DNA from: Cytobacillus oceanisediminis 2691 | GTDB lineage: Bacteria > Bacillota > Bacilli > Bacillales > Cytobacillaceae | Reading direction: 5' to 3' | Length of the DNA: 64,000 nucleotides | Assembly: GCF_000294775.2 (NCBI RefSeq) | Contig: NZ_CP015506.1 | Span: 4,191,501 to 4,255,500, forward strand | Shown: in pieces, positions 30,144 to 38,141 of the stretch | Layout: every line of letters starts with the position of its first letter | Numbering within the stretch: the first letter of the stretch is position 1 | Notes under the pieces: generated by a model | The model's input: only the letters and a program-made list of their open reading frames with translations | What the model was told of the DNA's origin: nothing | The model's database searches: none | Made by a program: the position numbers and the translations under genes

Positions 30144-30659
30144 TTAATCCTCCCACTGAATCATTCCCTTTTTTCTGAACCAATTTAATATTCGTCTTTC
30201 CACAAGCCGGTTAAATTTTGTAAAAAATCCGTCAGTCTGAGCGACAGGCACGACCAAAATAGTATGGAAGCCGCTTCTGTTTCCCCCCAGGACGTCAGTC
30301 AGCAATTGATCACCAATCACAACTGTTTCTTCTTTTCTCAGCCCCATCTCTGATAGAGCTCTTCGGAAGGCCCTGCCCATTGGCTTTCTTGCCTGGTAGA
30401 TAAATGGAATATCGAGGGGGTGGGAAAAAGCCTTAACCCGATTTTCATTATTATTTGAGACAATGGTAACCTTGATGTTACTTTGCTTCATTTCTTCAAA
30501 CCAGCTAATCAGCTTCGGTGTTGCATTTGGCCTGTCCCATTCGACTAGTGTATTATCCAGGTCCGTGATAATTCCTTTAACTCCTTTTTCCTGTAAACTG
30601 TGGGGAGTAATTTCAAATATACTTTTAACATGCTGATCAGGCAAAAAATGCTTTAACAC
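30144..30659 (-). CDS. yqeG: YqeG family HAD-IIIA phosphatase
   Basis: The 171-residue HAD protein has the nucleophile motif GIITDLDNTLVEWDRP (D33 and D35 region), the motif II threonine/serine in VTIVSNNNENR, and GDQLLTDVLGGN as motif IV. It resembles phosphatidylglycerophosphate phosphatases of the YqeG/GEP4 group, so a role in phospholipid synthesis is possible; this is inference. The start is GTG after GAGGTG. It is the first gene of the eight-gene operon and divergent from sda. Confidence 0.9.
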   Translation of the reverse strand: MLKHFLPDQHVKSIFEITPHSLQEKGVKGIITDLDNTLVEWDRPNATPKLISWFEEMKQSNIKVTIVSNNNENRVKAFSHPLDIPFIYQARKPMGRAFRRALSEMGLRKEETVVIGDQLLTDVLGGNRSGFHTILVVPVAQTDGFFTKFNRLVERRILNWFRKKGMIQWED

Positions 30660-30967
30660 TATATTTACACCTCAATCATAAATTCTTATGGTCCAACAAT
30701 ATTGTTTCTGAATCCTCAAATACCGCTCGGGCTTTAATAATAATTAGTTTCAGCAGTGTTTTCACTATTGAAAAACACCGATTTCATCATACCCAATTTC
30801 ATCTTCTCTTTCAAAATAAAAACCGGAGGATACAATCCAGCTGTTCTATTTTATACGATTCCACAAAATGGGGAAAGACACTCAAAGCTCAGTAAATTTC
30901 CATGGAATAGATATTATTTATCCTTATAATAAAAATTTTTCGACAAAAAACAACTGCCCTTCAACCC
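30660..30967. other. Upstream part of the yqeG-sda intergenic region
   Basis: No gene is seen. The stretch is AT-rich and has one small hairpin (GTGTTTT / AAAACAC) near 30755-30780. It probably carries the yqeG operon promoter, which I could not pin down. Confidence 0.4.
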
Positions 30968-31066
30968 TGTGGATAACTTTATGCACATAATCCAATATGA
31001 TTTTTATACTTTTTCCCTTTTTATAAACAAAATAATCACAGGTTATCCACTGTTTCCTGTGGATAA
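30968..31066. promoter_or_regulatory. DnaA-box cluster upstream of sda
   Basis: Three perfect DnaA boxes (TTATNCACA) occur: 30968-30976 (minus, TTATCCACA), 30979-30987 (plus, TTATGCACA) and 31058-31066 (minus, TTATCCACA). A one-mismatch box TTATCCACT is at 31043-31051. B. subtilis sda is known to be controlled by DnaA at this position. Confidence 0.85.
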
Positions 31067-31074
31067 GAGAACAG

Positions 31075-31103
31075 TTGTTCTAATCGTTTAATTTTGCTAG
31101 AGT
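31075..31103 (+). promoter_or_regulatory. Candidate sigma-A promoter of sda
   Basis: TTGTTC (31075-31080), 17 bases and TAGAGT (31098-31103). The last DnaA box ends 8 bases before the -35. Confidence 0.5.
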
Positions 31104-31188
31104 AGGGGTACAACATAAAATCTTACATTATATGTATAAAATAATTCTTTTAGAACTGAAATATCAAGTGCCTGGAGGTGGGACAGGA

Positions 31189-31329
31189 ATGCGTAAACTG
31201 TCAGATGATTTACTAATCGAATCATATTATAAAGCAAAGGAACTGCAGCTTAGCAAAGACTTCATTCGTTTAATCGAAACAGAAATCCACCGTCGCTCAC
31301 TATCAAACAGAATAAAAGTTACTTCTTAA
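31189..31329 (+). CDS. sda: Sporulation histidine kinase inhibitor Sda
   Basis: The 46-residue checkpoint protein binds KinA/KinB and blocks autophosphorylation and phosphotransfer, delaying sporulation when replication is disturbed. [19 protein letters not shown] and the [14 protein letters not shown] helix match the Sda helical hairpin. The ATG at 31189 gives the family's N-terminus and follows GGAGGTGGG. The open frame could start 19 codons upstream, but that part is not conserved. Its promoter region carries DnaA boxes. A terminator follows directly. Confidence 0.95.
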   Translation: MRKLSDDLLIESYYKAKELQLSKDFIRLIETEIHRRSLSNRIKVTS

Positions 31330-31337
31330 AAATGGAC

Positions 31338-31360
31338 AAGCCCTTAATAGGGCTTTTTTT
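31338..31360 (+). terminator. Terminator of sda
   Basis: The stem AAGCCC / GGGCTT with a 6-base loop is followed by T8. Confidence 0.85.
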
Positions 31361-31403
31361 ATTCTCCATATCCATTAAAAACTGAAATAAGCGGCCCAAA
31401 CAT

Positions 31404-32180
31404 TCACAATAGCGTCCCAATCCGCTCCCCTACTTTAATGTGAGCAGGAGTCCTGATTGACTTTTCAAGTTCGAATTTCCCTTGCTCAAACAGGAGAATG
31501 ACAGTAGAGCCAAACGTAAAATAGGCCATTTCCTTTCCTTTTTCAAGCTGATCCCCTTCATGTATAAGTTCAATGGAATTTACAAACATAGCGCCAACCT
31601 TCACAATCGCGATTGCTGCATCTCCATGCCTCACCTCAGTTATGCTCCGATAATTTTTGGAAAGTGTATCTCTACCATATTTTAATCCCCATTTGTTGAC
31701 CGGATAAGACTTCAGCCCAAGAATCCATTGATCTGCTACTTTTCCAGTGACCGGGCTGTGTATCCTATGATAGTGGCTCGGACTTAAATAAAAGATCATA
31801 TAAGTGCCGCCTGCATATTTTCCTGCTTTATCTTCACCCAGCATCTCAGAGATGGAATAGTTTTTTCCTTTTACTGTAATAACACGGTCCTTCCGGATAC
31901 TACCAACATCTTCGATAACAGCATCTACAGGACTGACTGCCGAGTTAGGGCTCAGATCTGTAACTCTTGCACCTTCTTTAAGCCTTCTAATGAAAAATTC
32001 ATGCAGTGTTGGATATTCATTCAGGCTTTTTTCCATTTCACTTTCATTTATATTATAAACCCTTGAAAATGACGGAATGACCCGCCTGCTCAAATTTGAT
32101 TTTGCAAATTTCTGCAGTATCCCGGATGTCCATCTTCCATTTGTCAATTCAATCAGCAGGCGATATACAGGTTTTAACAA
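31404..32180 (-). CDS. psd: Phosphatidylserine decarboxylase proenzyme
   Basis: The 258-residue membrane-associated enzyme makes phosphatidylethanolamine. It is cut at the FGST motif (223-226), where S225 becomes the pyruvoyl group. The self-cleavage partners D86 (SPVD) and H141 (RIHSP) are present. The start is TTG, 8 bases after GGGGGC. In B. subtilis pssA and psd share an operon; here psd is divergent from pssA. Confidence 0.95.
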   Translation of the reverse strand: MLKPVYRLLIELTNGRWTSGILQKFAKSNLSRRVIPSFSRVYNINESEMEKSLNEYPTLHEFFIRRLKEGARVTDLSPNSAVSPVDAVIEDVGSIRKDRVITVKGKNYSISEMLGEDKAGKYAGGTYMIFYLSPSHYHRIHSPVTGKVADQWILGLKSYPVNKWGLKYGRDTLSKNYRSITEVRHGDAAIAIVKVGAMFVNSIELIHEGDQLEKGKEMAYFTFGSTVILLFEQGKFELEKSIRTPAHIKVGERIGTLL

Positions 32181-32451
32181 ACGACATGCCCCCTAAAAAA
32201 ATATGTTCTTTACGAACAGGCATAAAAAGCATAGAATAAAATATTATTATATAACATATAAAACTAAGTTTGCCATAGACTTCCTCAGATTTGACACTTT
32301 TTTTATTTTTGGCTTTCTTGAAATACTGTGGATTGCTTCTTTTTATCCTTCCAGATTTTTCCCAATTAACGTACACTTTAACACATTGCCCATAAGAAAA
32401 AACTTCTTATAGTCTGCAGGCTGTGATTCCCAGGTGCAAGGAGTGTTTGAC

Positions 32452-32991
32452 ATGTTTTTACAGGATGTTCTTGATTTAACCATCAAGAAGCTAAAGGCAC
32501 AGACAGCCAATATCTTAACTCTGTCTAACCTGTTCTTAGGGTGCTTTGCTATTTTATTTTCTATTAATGATAATTTGAAATTGAGTATGCTGCTGATCTT
32601 TATCGCAGCTCTTGCTGACCGTTTTGATGGGATGGCAGCGAGAAAAATGAATATTGAATCGGATCTAGGAAAGCAGCTGGATTCCATGAGTGATATTATT
32701 TCTTTTGGAGTTGCTCCTGCACTGCTCCTATACATGGGAGTCCTTTATGATTTTGGGGCACCAGGAGCTTTCTTAACTGCTCTATATATCGGCTGTGGAG
32801 CTTTGCGGCTAGCCCGTTTTAACATCAGTGACAATAATGGCTATTTTACAGGCTTGCCGATAACGGCTGCCGGCTGCCTGGCCACTTTATGCTTTCTGGC
32901 AATTCCATATTGGCCTTCACCTTTATTTCTCTTTATAATGCTGACACTTTCCATTCTAATGATAAGCCCTTTCAGGCTGAAAAAAATGTAA
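32452..32991 (+). CDS. pssA: CDP-diacylglycerol-serine O-phosphatidyltransferase
   Basis: The 179-residue membrane enzyme transfers serine to CDP-diacylglycerol and gives phosphatidylserine, the substrate of Psd. The CDP-alcohol transferase motif D-G-x2-A-R-x8-G-x3-D-x3-D is complete in DGMAARKMNIESDLGKQLDS plus the following M-S-D. Several hydrophobic helices follow. The ATG at 32452 is 8 bases after AAGGAG, a better start than a GTG six codons earlier. It is divergent from psd across a 271-base AT-rich gap. Confidence 0.94.
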   Translation: MFLQDVLDLTIKKLKAQTANILTLSNLFLGCFAILFSINDNLKLSMLLIFIAALADRFDGMAARKMNIESDLGKQLDSMSDIISFGVAPALLLYMGVLYDFGAPGAFLTALYIGCGALRLARFNISDNNGYFTGLPITAAGCLATLCFLAIPYWPSPLFLFIMLTLSILMISPFRLKKM

Positions 32992-33022
32992 AAAAGCCGT
33001 GCTCATAATAAGAGCGCGGCTT
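32990..33022. terminator. Terminator between pssA and pepF
   Basis: The stem AAGCCGCGCTC / GAGCACGGCTT (one mismatch or wobble) runs on the minus strand into T6 after pepF. The pssA stop lies at its edge, so it may serve both genes. Confidence 0.8.
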
Positions 33023-33031
33023 CTGCTTTTA

Positions 33032-34828
33032 TTAATTTTCTGTTAATGCCAGGAATTCTTCCACATCGTCCATGCATAATTGAACGGCACTTTCCCAGAA
33101 CTCAGGTTTTGTTAAATCTGCATATAAATGCTTCATAGCTAAATCTTCGACTGTCATCGATGCAGTATCCTTTAATAATGCTATATATTTTTCTTCATAC
33201 CCTTTTCCTTCTTTAAGAGCCTGTGCATAGATTCCCAGCGAGAACAAATATCCAAAAGTATATGGGAAATTATAAAATGGCACGCCAGTAATAAAGAAAT
33301 GGAGCTTTGAAGCCCAGAAAGATGGATGATACTCATCAAGTGCGTTTCCATAAGCTTCTTTTTGGGCATCCGTCATGATTTCATTCAGACGGTCCGCACT
33401 TACAACTCCTCGTTTTCTTTCTTCATAGAATCGTGTTTCAAACAGGAATCGTGCATGGATATTCATTAGCAGCGCAACAGACCTTTGCACTTTATCTTCT
33501 AAAAGCGCCAGTTTCTCTTCCTCTGATCCAGCATTTTTCACTGCTGCATCAGAGACAATCATTTCTGCGAAAGTAGAAGCTGTCTCAGCAACATTCATGG
33601 CATAATTTCGATTCAGCAAATGAAGGTCCCTCATTGCATATGTATGAAATCCATGCCCCAGTTCATGTGCCAGGGTTGAAACATTGGATGGTGTCCCTGA
33701 GTATGCCATAAAGATCCTTGATTGACTGCTTTCAGGGAAGTAAGTATGGAAACCGCCTGGCGCCTTTCCTGGACGATCCTCTGCTTCAATCCATTTTTCT
33801 TCAAACGCTTTTTTAGAAAAGGCTGTCATTTCTTCTCCAAAGTGAGCAAACTGCTCAAGAATAAAATCTGCACCCTGCTGATAAGTTAATTTTGTTTCTG
33901 ACTTGGAGAGCGGGGCATCCAGGTCATACCAGCTTAATTTCTCTAAGCCTAAAAGCTTTGCTTTTCTCTCCAAATATTTAATAAGAGGTGCTTTATTTCT
34001 TGAAATGACATTCCACATGGTATCCAGGGTTTCTTTTTTCATTCTGTTTAAGTCCAGAGGTTCTTTGAGGAAGTCGCTCCAGCCTCTTAGTTTATATATA
34101 TTTAATCTAAAACCGGCTAAATGATTTAAGGTTTTAGATAAATAATCAGACTGGCTGTTCCATGATTTTTCCCAATTATCAAAAACTTCCTTGCGCAATT
34201 TTCTGTCAGGACTTGAAAACTTATTAGCAGCCTGTCCAACTGAAAGCTGCTTTATCTCGCCCTTTTCAGTGTAAGGAATTTTTATATTTCCTACTATTAC
34301 GTCATACATCTGTCCCCATCCGTGGTAACCATCAACTGCAAGGGCATTAATGACCGTTTCTTCCTCTTGCGAAAGTTTTTCTGAGGCATTTTCGCGGCGT
34401 TCGTTTAATACAAATGAAAGCTCAATTAAATCCTTATCATTTATAATTTGCTCCCATGAACTTTGATCTAAACTTGCAAGCTTCTGATCAAATGCCGTTA
34501 AAGCGTTTTGAAAAGCTGCACTAAGTTCCGTAGTTGTCCCTCTAAGATCTTTCGCTTTCTTATCCTCGGTATTTTGGGCCTGAAGACAGCTCACAAAAGC
34601 ACCAGCCTGACGCACTTTTCTTGCCGTCTGCTGGAAAAGCTCAATGATTTCACTTATTGCAGCTGAATCTGCAGCTGAATTAGCAGGCTCCCAGTTATGT
34701 ATTTGATTAAAAAATGAATCAATATGCTTTCTTGTTTCCAGTAAATGCTGATCAAATTCTGCTGAGTCGCTTCCACCCTTAAAAAAGACATCCAAATCCC
34801 AAACTGACGAATAGGCTGTTACAGTCAT
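33032..34828 (-). CDS. M3 family oligoendopeptidase (PepF-like)
   Basis: The 598-residue cytoplasmic zinc peptidase degrades short peptides. The HEXXH motif is LAHELGHGFH (H388-H392), with the downstream glutamate in NVAETASTFAEM. It belongs to the group of oligoendopeptidase F homologues such as B. subtilis YjbG/YusX-type enzymes; which orthologue is unclear, so no symbol is given. It is monocistronic and ends at the terminator shared with pssA. Confidence 0.9.
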   Translation of the reverse strand: MTVTAYSSVWDLDVFFKGGSDSAEFDQHLLETRKHIDSFFNQIHNWEPANSAADSAAISEIIELFQQTARKVRQAGAFVSCLQAQNTEDKKAKDLRGTTTELSAAFQNALTAFDQKLASLDQSSWEQIINDKDLIELSFVLNERRENASEKLSQEEETVINALAVDGYHGWGQMYDVIVGNIKIPYTEKGEIKQLSVGQAANKFSSPDRKLRKEVFDNWEKSWNSQSDYLSKTLNHLAGFRLNIYKLRGWSDFLKEPLDLNRMKKETLDTMWNVISRNKAPLIKYLERKAKLLGLEKLSWYDLDAPLSKSETKLTYQQGADFILEQFAHFGEEMTAFSKKAFEEKWIEAEDRPGKAPGGFHTYFPESSQSRIFMAYSGTPSNVSTLAHELGHGFHTYAMRDLHLLNRNYAMNVAETASTFAEMIVSDAAVKNAGSEEEKLALLEDKVQRSVALLMNIHARFLFETRFYEERKRGVVSADRLNEIMTDAQKEAYGNALDEYHPSFWASKLHFFITGVPFYNFPYTFGYLFSLGIYAQALKEGKGYEEKYIALLKDTASMTVEDLAMKHLYADLTKPEFWESAVQLCMDDVEEFLALTEN

Positions 34829-34906
34829 ATGATCCCCCCATAAAAAATTTCGATTACAGAAATATTATACCGCGATTTTTCCGAAATTTCTATAAAATAT
34901 TCTATA

Positions 34907-34943
34907 TAAAAGAAGCCCATACCCTTGGTATGAGCCAACTTCT
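34907..34943 (-). terminator. Terminator after the YjcZ-like gene
   Basis: The interrupted stem AGAAG...CATACC / GGTATG..CTTCT leads into TTTTATA on the minus strand. Confidence 0.65.
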
Positions 34944-34953
34944 GGTTATATCT

Positions 34954-35109
34954 CTACCTGAAATAGCCGCCGCCATAGTATGCAAATCCTCCAAAAACAA
35001 GCAGCAGGATCAGCAGTACAACTACGAGGGCCAGCCAGAATCCTCCGCCTCCATAATAACCGCATGGATAAGGAGGAGGAACGGGATAACCGCCATAACC
35101 ATAAGGCAT
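34954..35109 (-). CDS. YjcZ/SscA-like small sporulation membrane protein
   Basis: This 51-residue gene has a strong GGGAGG site 6-8 bases before its ATG. The N-terminus is rich in Gly, Tyr and Pro (MPYGYGGYPVPPPYPCGYYG). One strongly hydrophobic helix (about 24-42) and a GGGYFR tail follow. This is the layout of YjcZ-type proteins, several of which are made in late sporulation and found in the spore coat. It is alone on the minus strand with its own terminator. Confidence 0.75.
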   Translation of the reverse strand: MPYGYGGYPVPPPYPCGYYGGGGFWLALVVVLLILLLVFGGFAYYGGGYFR

Positions 35110-35271
35110 AACCTTTACCTCCCTTCGCCTTCTATTACTAAGATATGTAATTTATGGACCAGCGATTAGGCTTTTACACTAAAATCCCGGTGAAAATCGG
35201 TATGTTCCCAGCACCTCTCTTAGAATGGTTCATAGGATATACTAGAAGGAATTTTATGGGAGGAGTGTTAA

Positions 35272-35439
35272 ATGAAAATTATCTCAATCTGTAAAAAATG
35301 CAAAGGTACAGGCAATATTACAGCATATAAATTCATAAAGAAAACCTGCCCTGTCTGCAAAGGATCCGGCAAAGTAACTAAGCACCTTTCCGATTTTAAA
35401 AAAGAGGAACGGAATAAGTTTTTTCTTCACTCTTTATAG
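35272..35439 (+). CDS. Small protein with two DnaJ-type zinc knuckles
   Basis: The 55-residue gene starts 8 bases after GGGAGGAG. It has two CxxCxGxG motifs, CKKCKGTG (7-14) and CPVCKGSG (26-33), and a lysine-rich C-terminus (DFKKEERNKFFLHSL). Such a pair forms one zinc site in DnaJ, but here there is no J domain or substrate domain. It may bind zinc, RNA or a partner protein; I do not recognise a named family. Upstream, ACC-N15/16-CATAGGATA resembles a sigma-K promoter. A clear terminator follows. Confidence 0.7.
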   Translation: MKIISICKKCKGTGNITAYKFIKKTCPVCKGSGKVTKHLSDFKKEERNKFFLHSL

Positions 35440-35454
35440 GGAGCTATTTATCTG

Positions 35455-35483
35455 AACCCTTCCATAGGCAAGGGTTTTTTATT
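35455..35483 (+). terminator. Terminator of the zinc-knuckle gene
   Basis: The 7-bp stem AACCCTT / AAGGGTT is followed by TTTTATTTT. Confidence 0.85.
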
Positions 35484-35557
35484 TTACGCTGAAATACTAT
35501 ATAATGACATCGATAATCATAATATCCGTTAAACTGATATGAATTGGAGTGAAATCA

Positions 35558-36523
35558 ATGAAACAAGGCAGAATGATTTTGGCAGTTCTCCTGTTATTGT
35601 TCGCAGCTGGCTGTTCTGCTGAGAAAGAGCATAGTAAAAAAACTGCTGATGAACCATCAAGTAAAACTTCAGATGAGGCTGACTATACTATTATTGAGGC
35701 ATCAGCTCAGCAAATCGATCATATTCAAGGAATTGGATACCCGGGAAATGATACTGCACTCTACCTATCGTCCAGCGATGGCTTAAAGTTTTATAAAGAT
35801 GGCACTTGGCATGAGGCCACTTCCCTTAACCATGACTACATGGGTTTTCAGGCAGTCAAAGATGGATTTATTGTCAGCGGCCAGCCTGATAAGAACTCCG
35901 TCATAAAAAACCCTCTTGGTATTGTGAAAAGCACTGATAAAGGAGCTTCTTTTAAAGACCTGGCTTTTAGCGGAACAAGTTCCTTTCCTTTTTTAGCTGC
36001 CGGCTATGATACAAATATAATCTACATGATCAACCAGGAAAAAAGCGAAGAGCTTGAGGCAGGTGTTTACCGCTCTCAGGACGCAGGCAAAACATGGGAG
36101 CCAGTCAGCTTAAATGGGCTTGAGGGTGACACACTTGGTATGATCGCGGCACATCCAACTGATCCGGAAATCATGGCTATGTCCACAAGAAGCGGCATCT
36201 TCTTCTCAGAGGATAGAGGTGAAAATGTAAAATTAGTATCTGATCCAATCATGGCTACAGCACTCACCTTCACGGAAAATAGCTTGTACTATGCGTATGC
36301 AGATCAGGAAAAGGTGCAAATGAGTAAAATCGATCTTGAAACGATGGAAAACTCACATATTAAAATCCCTTTTCTCAGCTATGACAACCCTATTACATAC
36401 ATTGCTGCCGATAATAAATCTAGCGGAACACTTGCAGTTTCAACGTATCTCAAAGATTTATATGAATCAGCAGACAGCGGTGAAAATTGGCAGCTTTTGT
36501 TAAAAAACGGAAGAATAGAATAA
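35558..36523 (+). CDS. Lipoprotein with BNR/sialidase-type beta-propeller repeats
   Basis: The 321-residue protein has a lipoprotein signal peptide with lipobox FAAGC (Cys 19), a short hydrophilic linker, then a repeat-rich domain. Several Asp-box-like segments occur: STDKGASFKDL, SQDAGKTWEPV, SEDRGENVKL and SADSGENWQLL. This is the F510_1955-type glycosyl-hydrolase-like group, usually without proven activity; a sensor or sugar-binding role on the outer face of the membrane is possible. The ATG at 35558 is 8 bases after TTGGAG. Confidence 0.8.
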   Translation: MKQGRMILAVLLLLFAAGCSAEKEHSKKTADEPSSKTSDEADYTIIEASAQQIDHIQGIGYPGNDTALYLSSSDGLKFYKDGTWHEATSLNHDYMGFQAVKDGFIVSGQPDKNSVIKNPLGIVKSTDKGASFKDLAFSGTSSFPFLAAGYDTNIIYMINQEKSEELEAGVYRSQDAGKTWEPVSLNGLEGDTLGMIAAHPTDPEIMAMSTRSGIFFSEDRGENVKLVSDPIMATALTFTENSLYYAYADQEKVQMSKIDLETMENSHIKIPFLSYDNPITYIAADNKSSGTLAVSTYLKDLYESADSGENWQLLLKNGRIE

Positions 36524-36535
36524 CCAAAACGAAAG

Positions 36536-36800
36536 CTACTTGTTCATAGGAACTTCAACTAAAACCGCCACGTTCAATGGCGAACGCTGCAGTCTGTACA
36601 TCCTGTGCAAGTCCAACAGGCATAAGACTTCACGCAGGAAACCTCCCAAAGCAAGCTGTGGTCGGGCGAAGCATCTCTGCCGAAGCGTTCCTTGCCTGAT
36701 TTCTGGAGTGATTTGGCTTATGACCCGGGCGCTGGAGCTGGATGCAGACAACATTTCGCGGATTTATTCACAACGCTCCATTTTATAGTTCCTATACAAA
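36536..36800 (+). repeat. Dispersed repeat, family B-related copy with inverted ends
   Basis: The 304-base gap between the lipoprotein gene and sigK is almost all repeat. The ends are a 9-bp inverted repeat ATAGGAACT (36546-36554) / AGTTCCTAT (36787-36795). The interior shares CCGCCACGT, ATC-CTGCCG-AGC-TTCCTTG and TGACCC with 47823-48090. The open frames on both strands here are not genes. Confidence 0.6.
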
Positions 36801-36803
36801 AAC

Positions 36804-36829
36804 CAAAGGGACAGTTGAACTGTCCCTTT
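36804..36829 (-). terminator. Terminator of sigK
   Basis: The 11-bp stem AAAGGGACAGT / ACTGTCCCTTT overlaps the sigK stop codon and continues to GGTTTTTG on the minus strand. Confidence 0.75.
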
Positions 36830-37547
36830 AGCTGTTATTTTTCCTTTTTTCTTTTTCCGCCCGATAAAACTCATGAAACATTTTCATCAGTGCCCTCTTT
36901 TCAATACGGGAGACGTAACTTCTAGAGATGCCAAGCTCTTTGGCAATTTCTCTTTGTGTTTTTTCTTTTTGCAGGTCAAGCCCGAACCTACCCACAATTA
37001 CTTCTTTTTCCCTGTCATCTAAAACATCAATATACTCCTTCACTTTTTCCAGCTCCATATTTAACTGTATGGTATTAATAACATCCTCAGATTCCGACTT
37101 AAGAACGTCAATAAGGGATATTTCGTTTCCTTCTTTGTCCTGCCCGATGGGATCATGAAGGGATACATCTTTCTTCGTCTTCTTCAATGCCCGCAAGTGC
37201 ATCAGTATCTCATTTTCAATACAGCGGGCTGCATAGGTGGCAAGTTTTGTGCCTTTACCTTCTGAATAGCTCTCAATGGCCTTTATCAGTCCGATTGTCC
37301 CTATTGATATCAGATCTTCAGAATCCTCGCCTGTGTTTTCGAATTTCTTTACAATATGGGCGACCAGCCTTAGATTATGTTCAATAAGCATATTACGGGC
37401 ATGTGCATCGCCTGCAGCCATCAATCGCAGGTATTTCTTTTCATCTGCAGGAGACAGCGGTTGAGGAAATGCATTATTTTTTACATAAGATACAAGAAAC
37501 ACAATCTCCTTAACCAAAAACCCGAGTGCAGTTAAAATACCGGACAT
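36828..37547 (-). CDS. sigK: RNA polymerase sporulation sigma factor SigK
   Basis: The 239-residue pro-sigma-K directs late mother-cell transcription (coat, mother-cell lysis). The first about 20 residues ([20 protein letters not shown]) are the hydrophobic pro-sequence removed by SpoIVFB. Region 2 includes [20 protein letters not shown] and [10 protein letters not shown]; region 4 is the C-terminal [20 protein letters not shown]. The gene is continuous, unlike B. subtilis strains carrying the skin element. ATG follows GGGGGTGG. Confidence 0.97.
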   Translation of the reverse strand: MSGILTALGFLVKEIVFLVSYVKNNAFPQPLSPADEKKYLRLMAAGDAHARNMLIEHNLRLVAHIVKKFENTGEDSEDLISIGTIGLIKAIESYSEGKGTKLATYAARCIENEILMHLRALKKTKKDVSLHDPIGQDKEGNEISLIDVLKSESEDVINTIQLNMELEKVKEYIDVLDDREKEVIVGRFGLDLQKEKTQREIAKELGISRSYVSRIEKRALMKMFHEFYRAEKEKRKNNS

Positions 37548-37597
37548 CGTTCCACCCCCGCTTTGAATGCGTTCAAAAACGTCTATAACTAATTCCT

Positions 37598-37630
37598 ATG
37601 TATGGATGGAGTTGTTTTTGTCTGTCCAAT
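37598..37630 (-). promoter_or_regulatory. Candidate sigma-E/SpoIIID promoter of sigK
   Basis: On the minus strand a CATACATA -10 (37597-37604) matches the sigma-E type. Upstream, GGACAGAC resembles the SpoIIID site and the sequence found at the B. subtilis sigK promoter. The -35 is not clear. Confidence 0.5.
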
Positions 37631-37782
37631 CGAGATATTTTCTTCAGAAAATATTTTATTCTTCATTTTCTCTGCAATTAGACAAGCTATCCGTCACAGT
37701 AATAGGATATAATCATTCATGTAATAAATAATTATGGCTGGTATTCCCAATACATAGCTTTGGAAGAAAGAGGTCTTGATAT

Positions 37783-37947
37783 TTGAATGCCCAGAGAATC
37801 ATTTTAGCTCTCGTTTTTTTTATTGTTCTGCTTGACAGCCTAGCCAAATTTATTTTCGAAGGTTTTTCTTTAAAGACCTTGCTGATATTGCTTGGAGTTT
37901 CTGGAATCGTATTATTTCTCTGGATTTTCCCAAACAAAAAGGACTGA
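37783..37947 (+). CDS. Putative small membrane protein
   Basis: A 54-codon frame from TTG, 8 bases after AGAGGT, predicts two hydrophobic helices (about 5-17 and 30-49) and a charged PNKKD end. Its stop lies in the 5' arm of a perfect terminator, which supports real transcription. I do not recognise the family. A minus-strand frame over the same bases lacks such support. Confidence 0.5.
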   Translation: MNAQRIILALVFFIVLLDSLAKFIFEGFSLKTLLILLGVSGIVLFLWIFPNKKD

Positions 37948-37975
37948 CTTTTCAATCCCAAAGTCAGTCCTTTTT
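37936..37975. terminator. Bidirectional terminator between two micro-genes
   Basis: A perfect 16-bp inverted repeat, AAAAAGGACTGACTTT / AAAGTCAGTCCTTTTT with an 8-base loop. It works on either strand. It overlaps the stop of the plus-strand gene and lies 13 bases past the stop of the minus-strand one. Confidence 0.9.
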
Positions 37976-37988
37976 CTTTTATTCCAAG

Positions 37989-38069
37989 TTACTCGGCTAC
38001 GCTCACCTCAGCCGATATGATGCAGCCGATAGTGCCGCATACAACCAATCCCATTACGATCCAAAACAT
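37989..38069 (-). CDS. Putative 26-residue membrane peptide
   Basis: ATG, 5 bases after GGGGTG, opens a 26-residue peptide MFWIVMGLVVCGTIGCIISA plus EVSVAE: one hydrophobic helix with two cysteines. It converges on the perfect terminator at 37936-37975. There is no recognised family and coding is not proven. Confidence 0.4.
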   Translation of the reverse strand: MFWIVMGLVVCGTIGCIISAEVSVAE

Positions 38070-38141
38070 CTTTCACACCCCTATTAAATTCCTTATTTTC
38101 TTTAATGTAACATGGTTTCTGCTTCAGAAAAGGAGAGGAAT

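Noticed and set aside
36540..36788. 82-codon plus-strand frame between the lipoprotein gene and sigK
   Set aside because: It coincides with a repeat bounded by inverted ends; no ribosome-binding site.
37713..37961. 82-codon minus-strand frame opposite the 54-codon gene
   Set aside because: It has no ribosome-binding site and runs through the perfect terminator; the plus-strand frame is the better reading.
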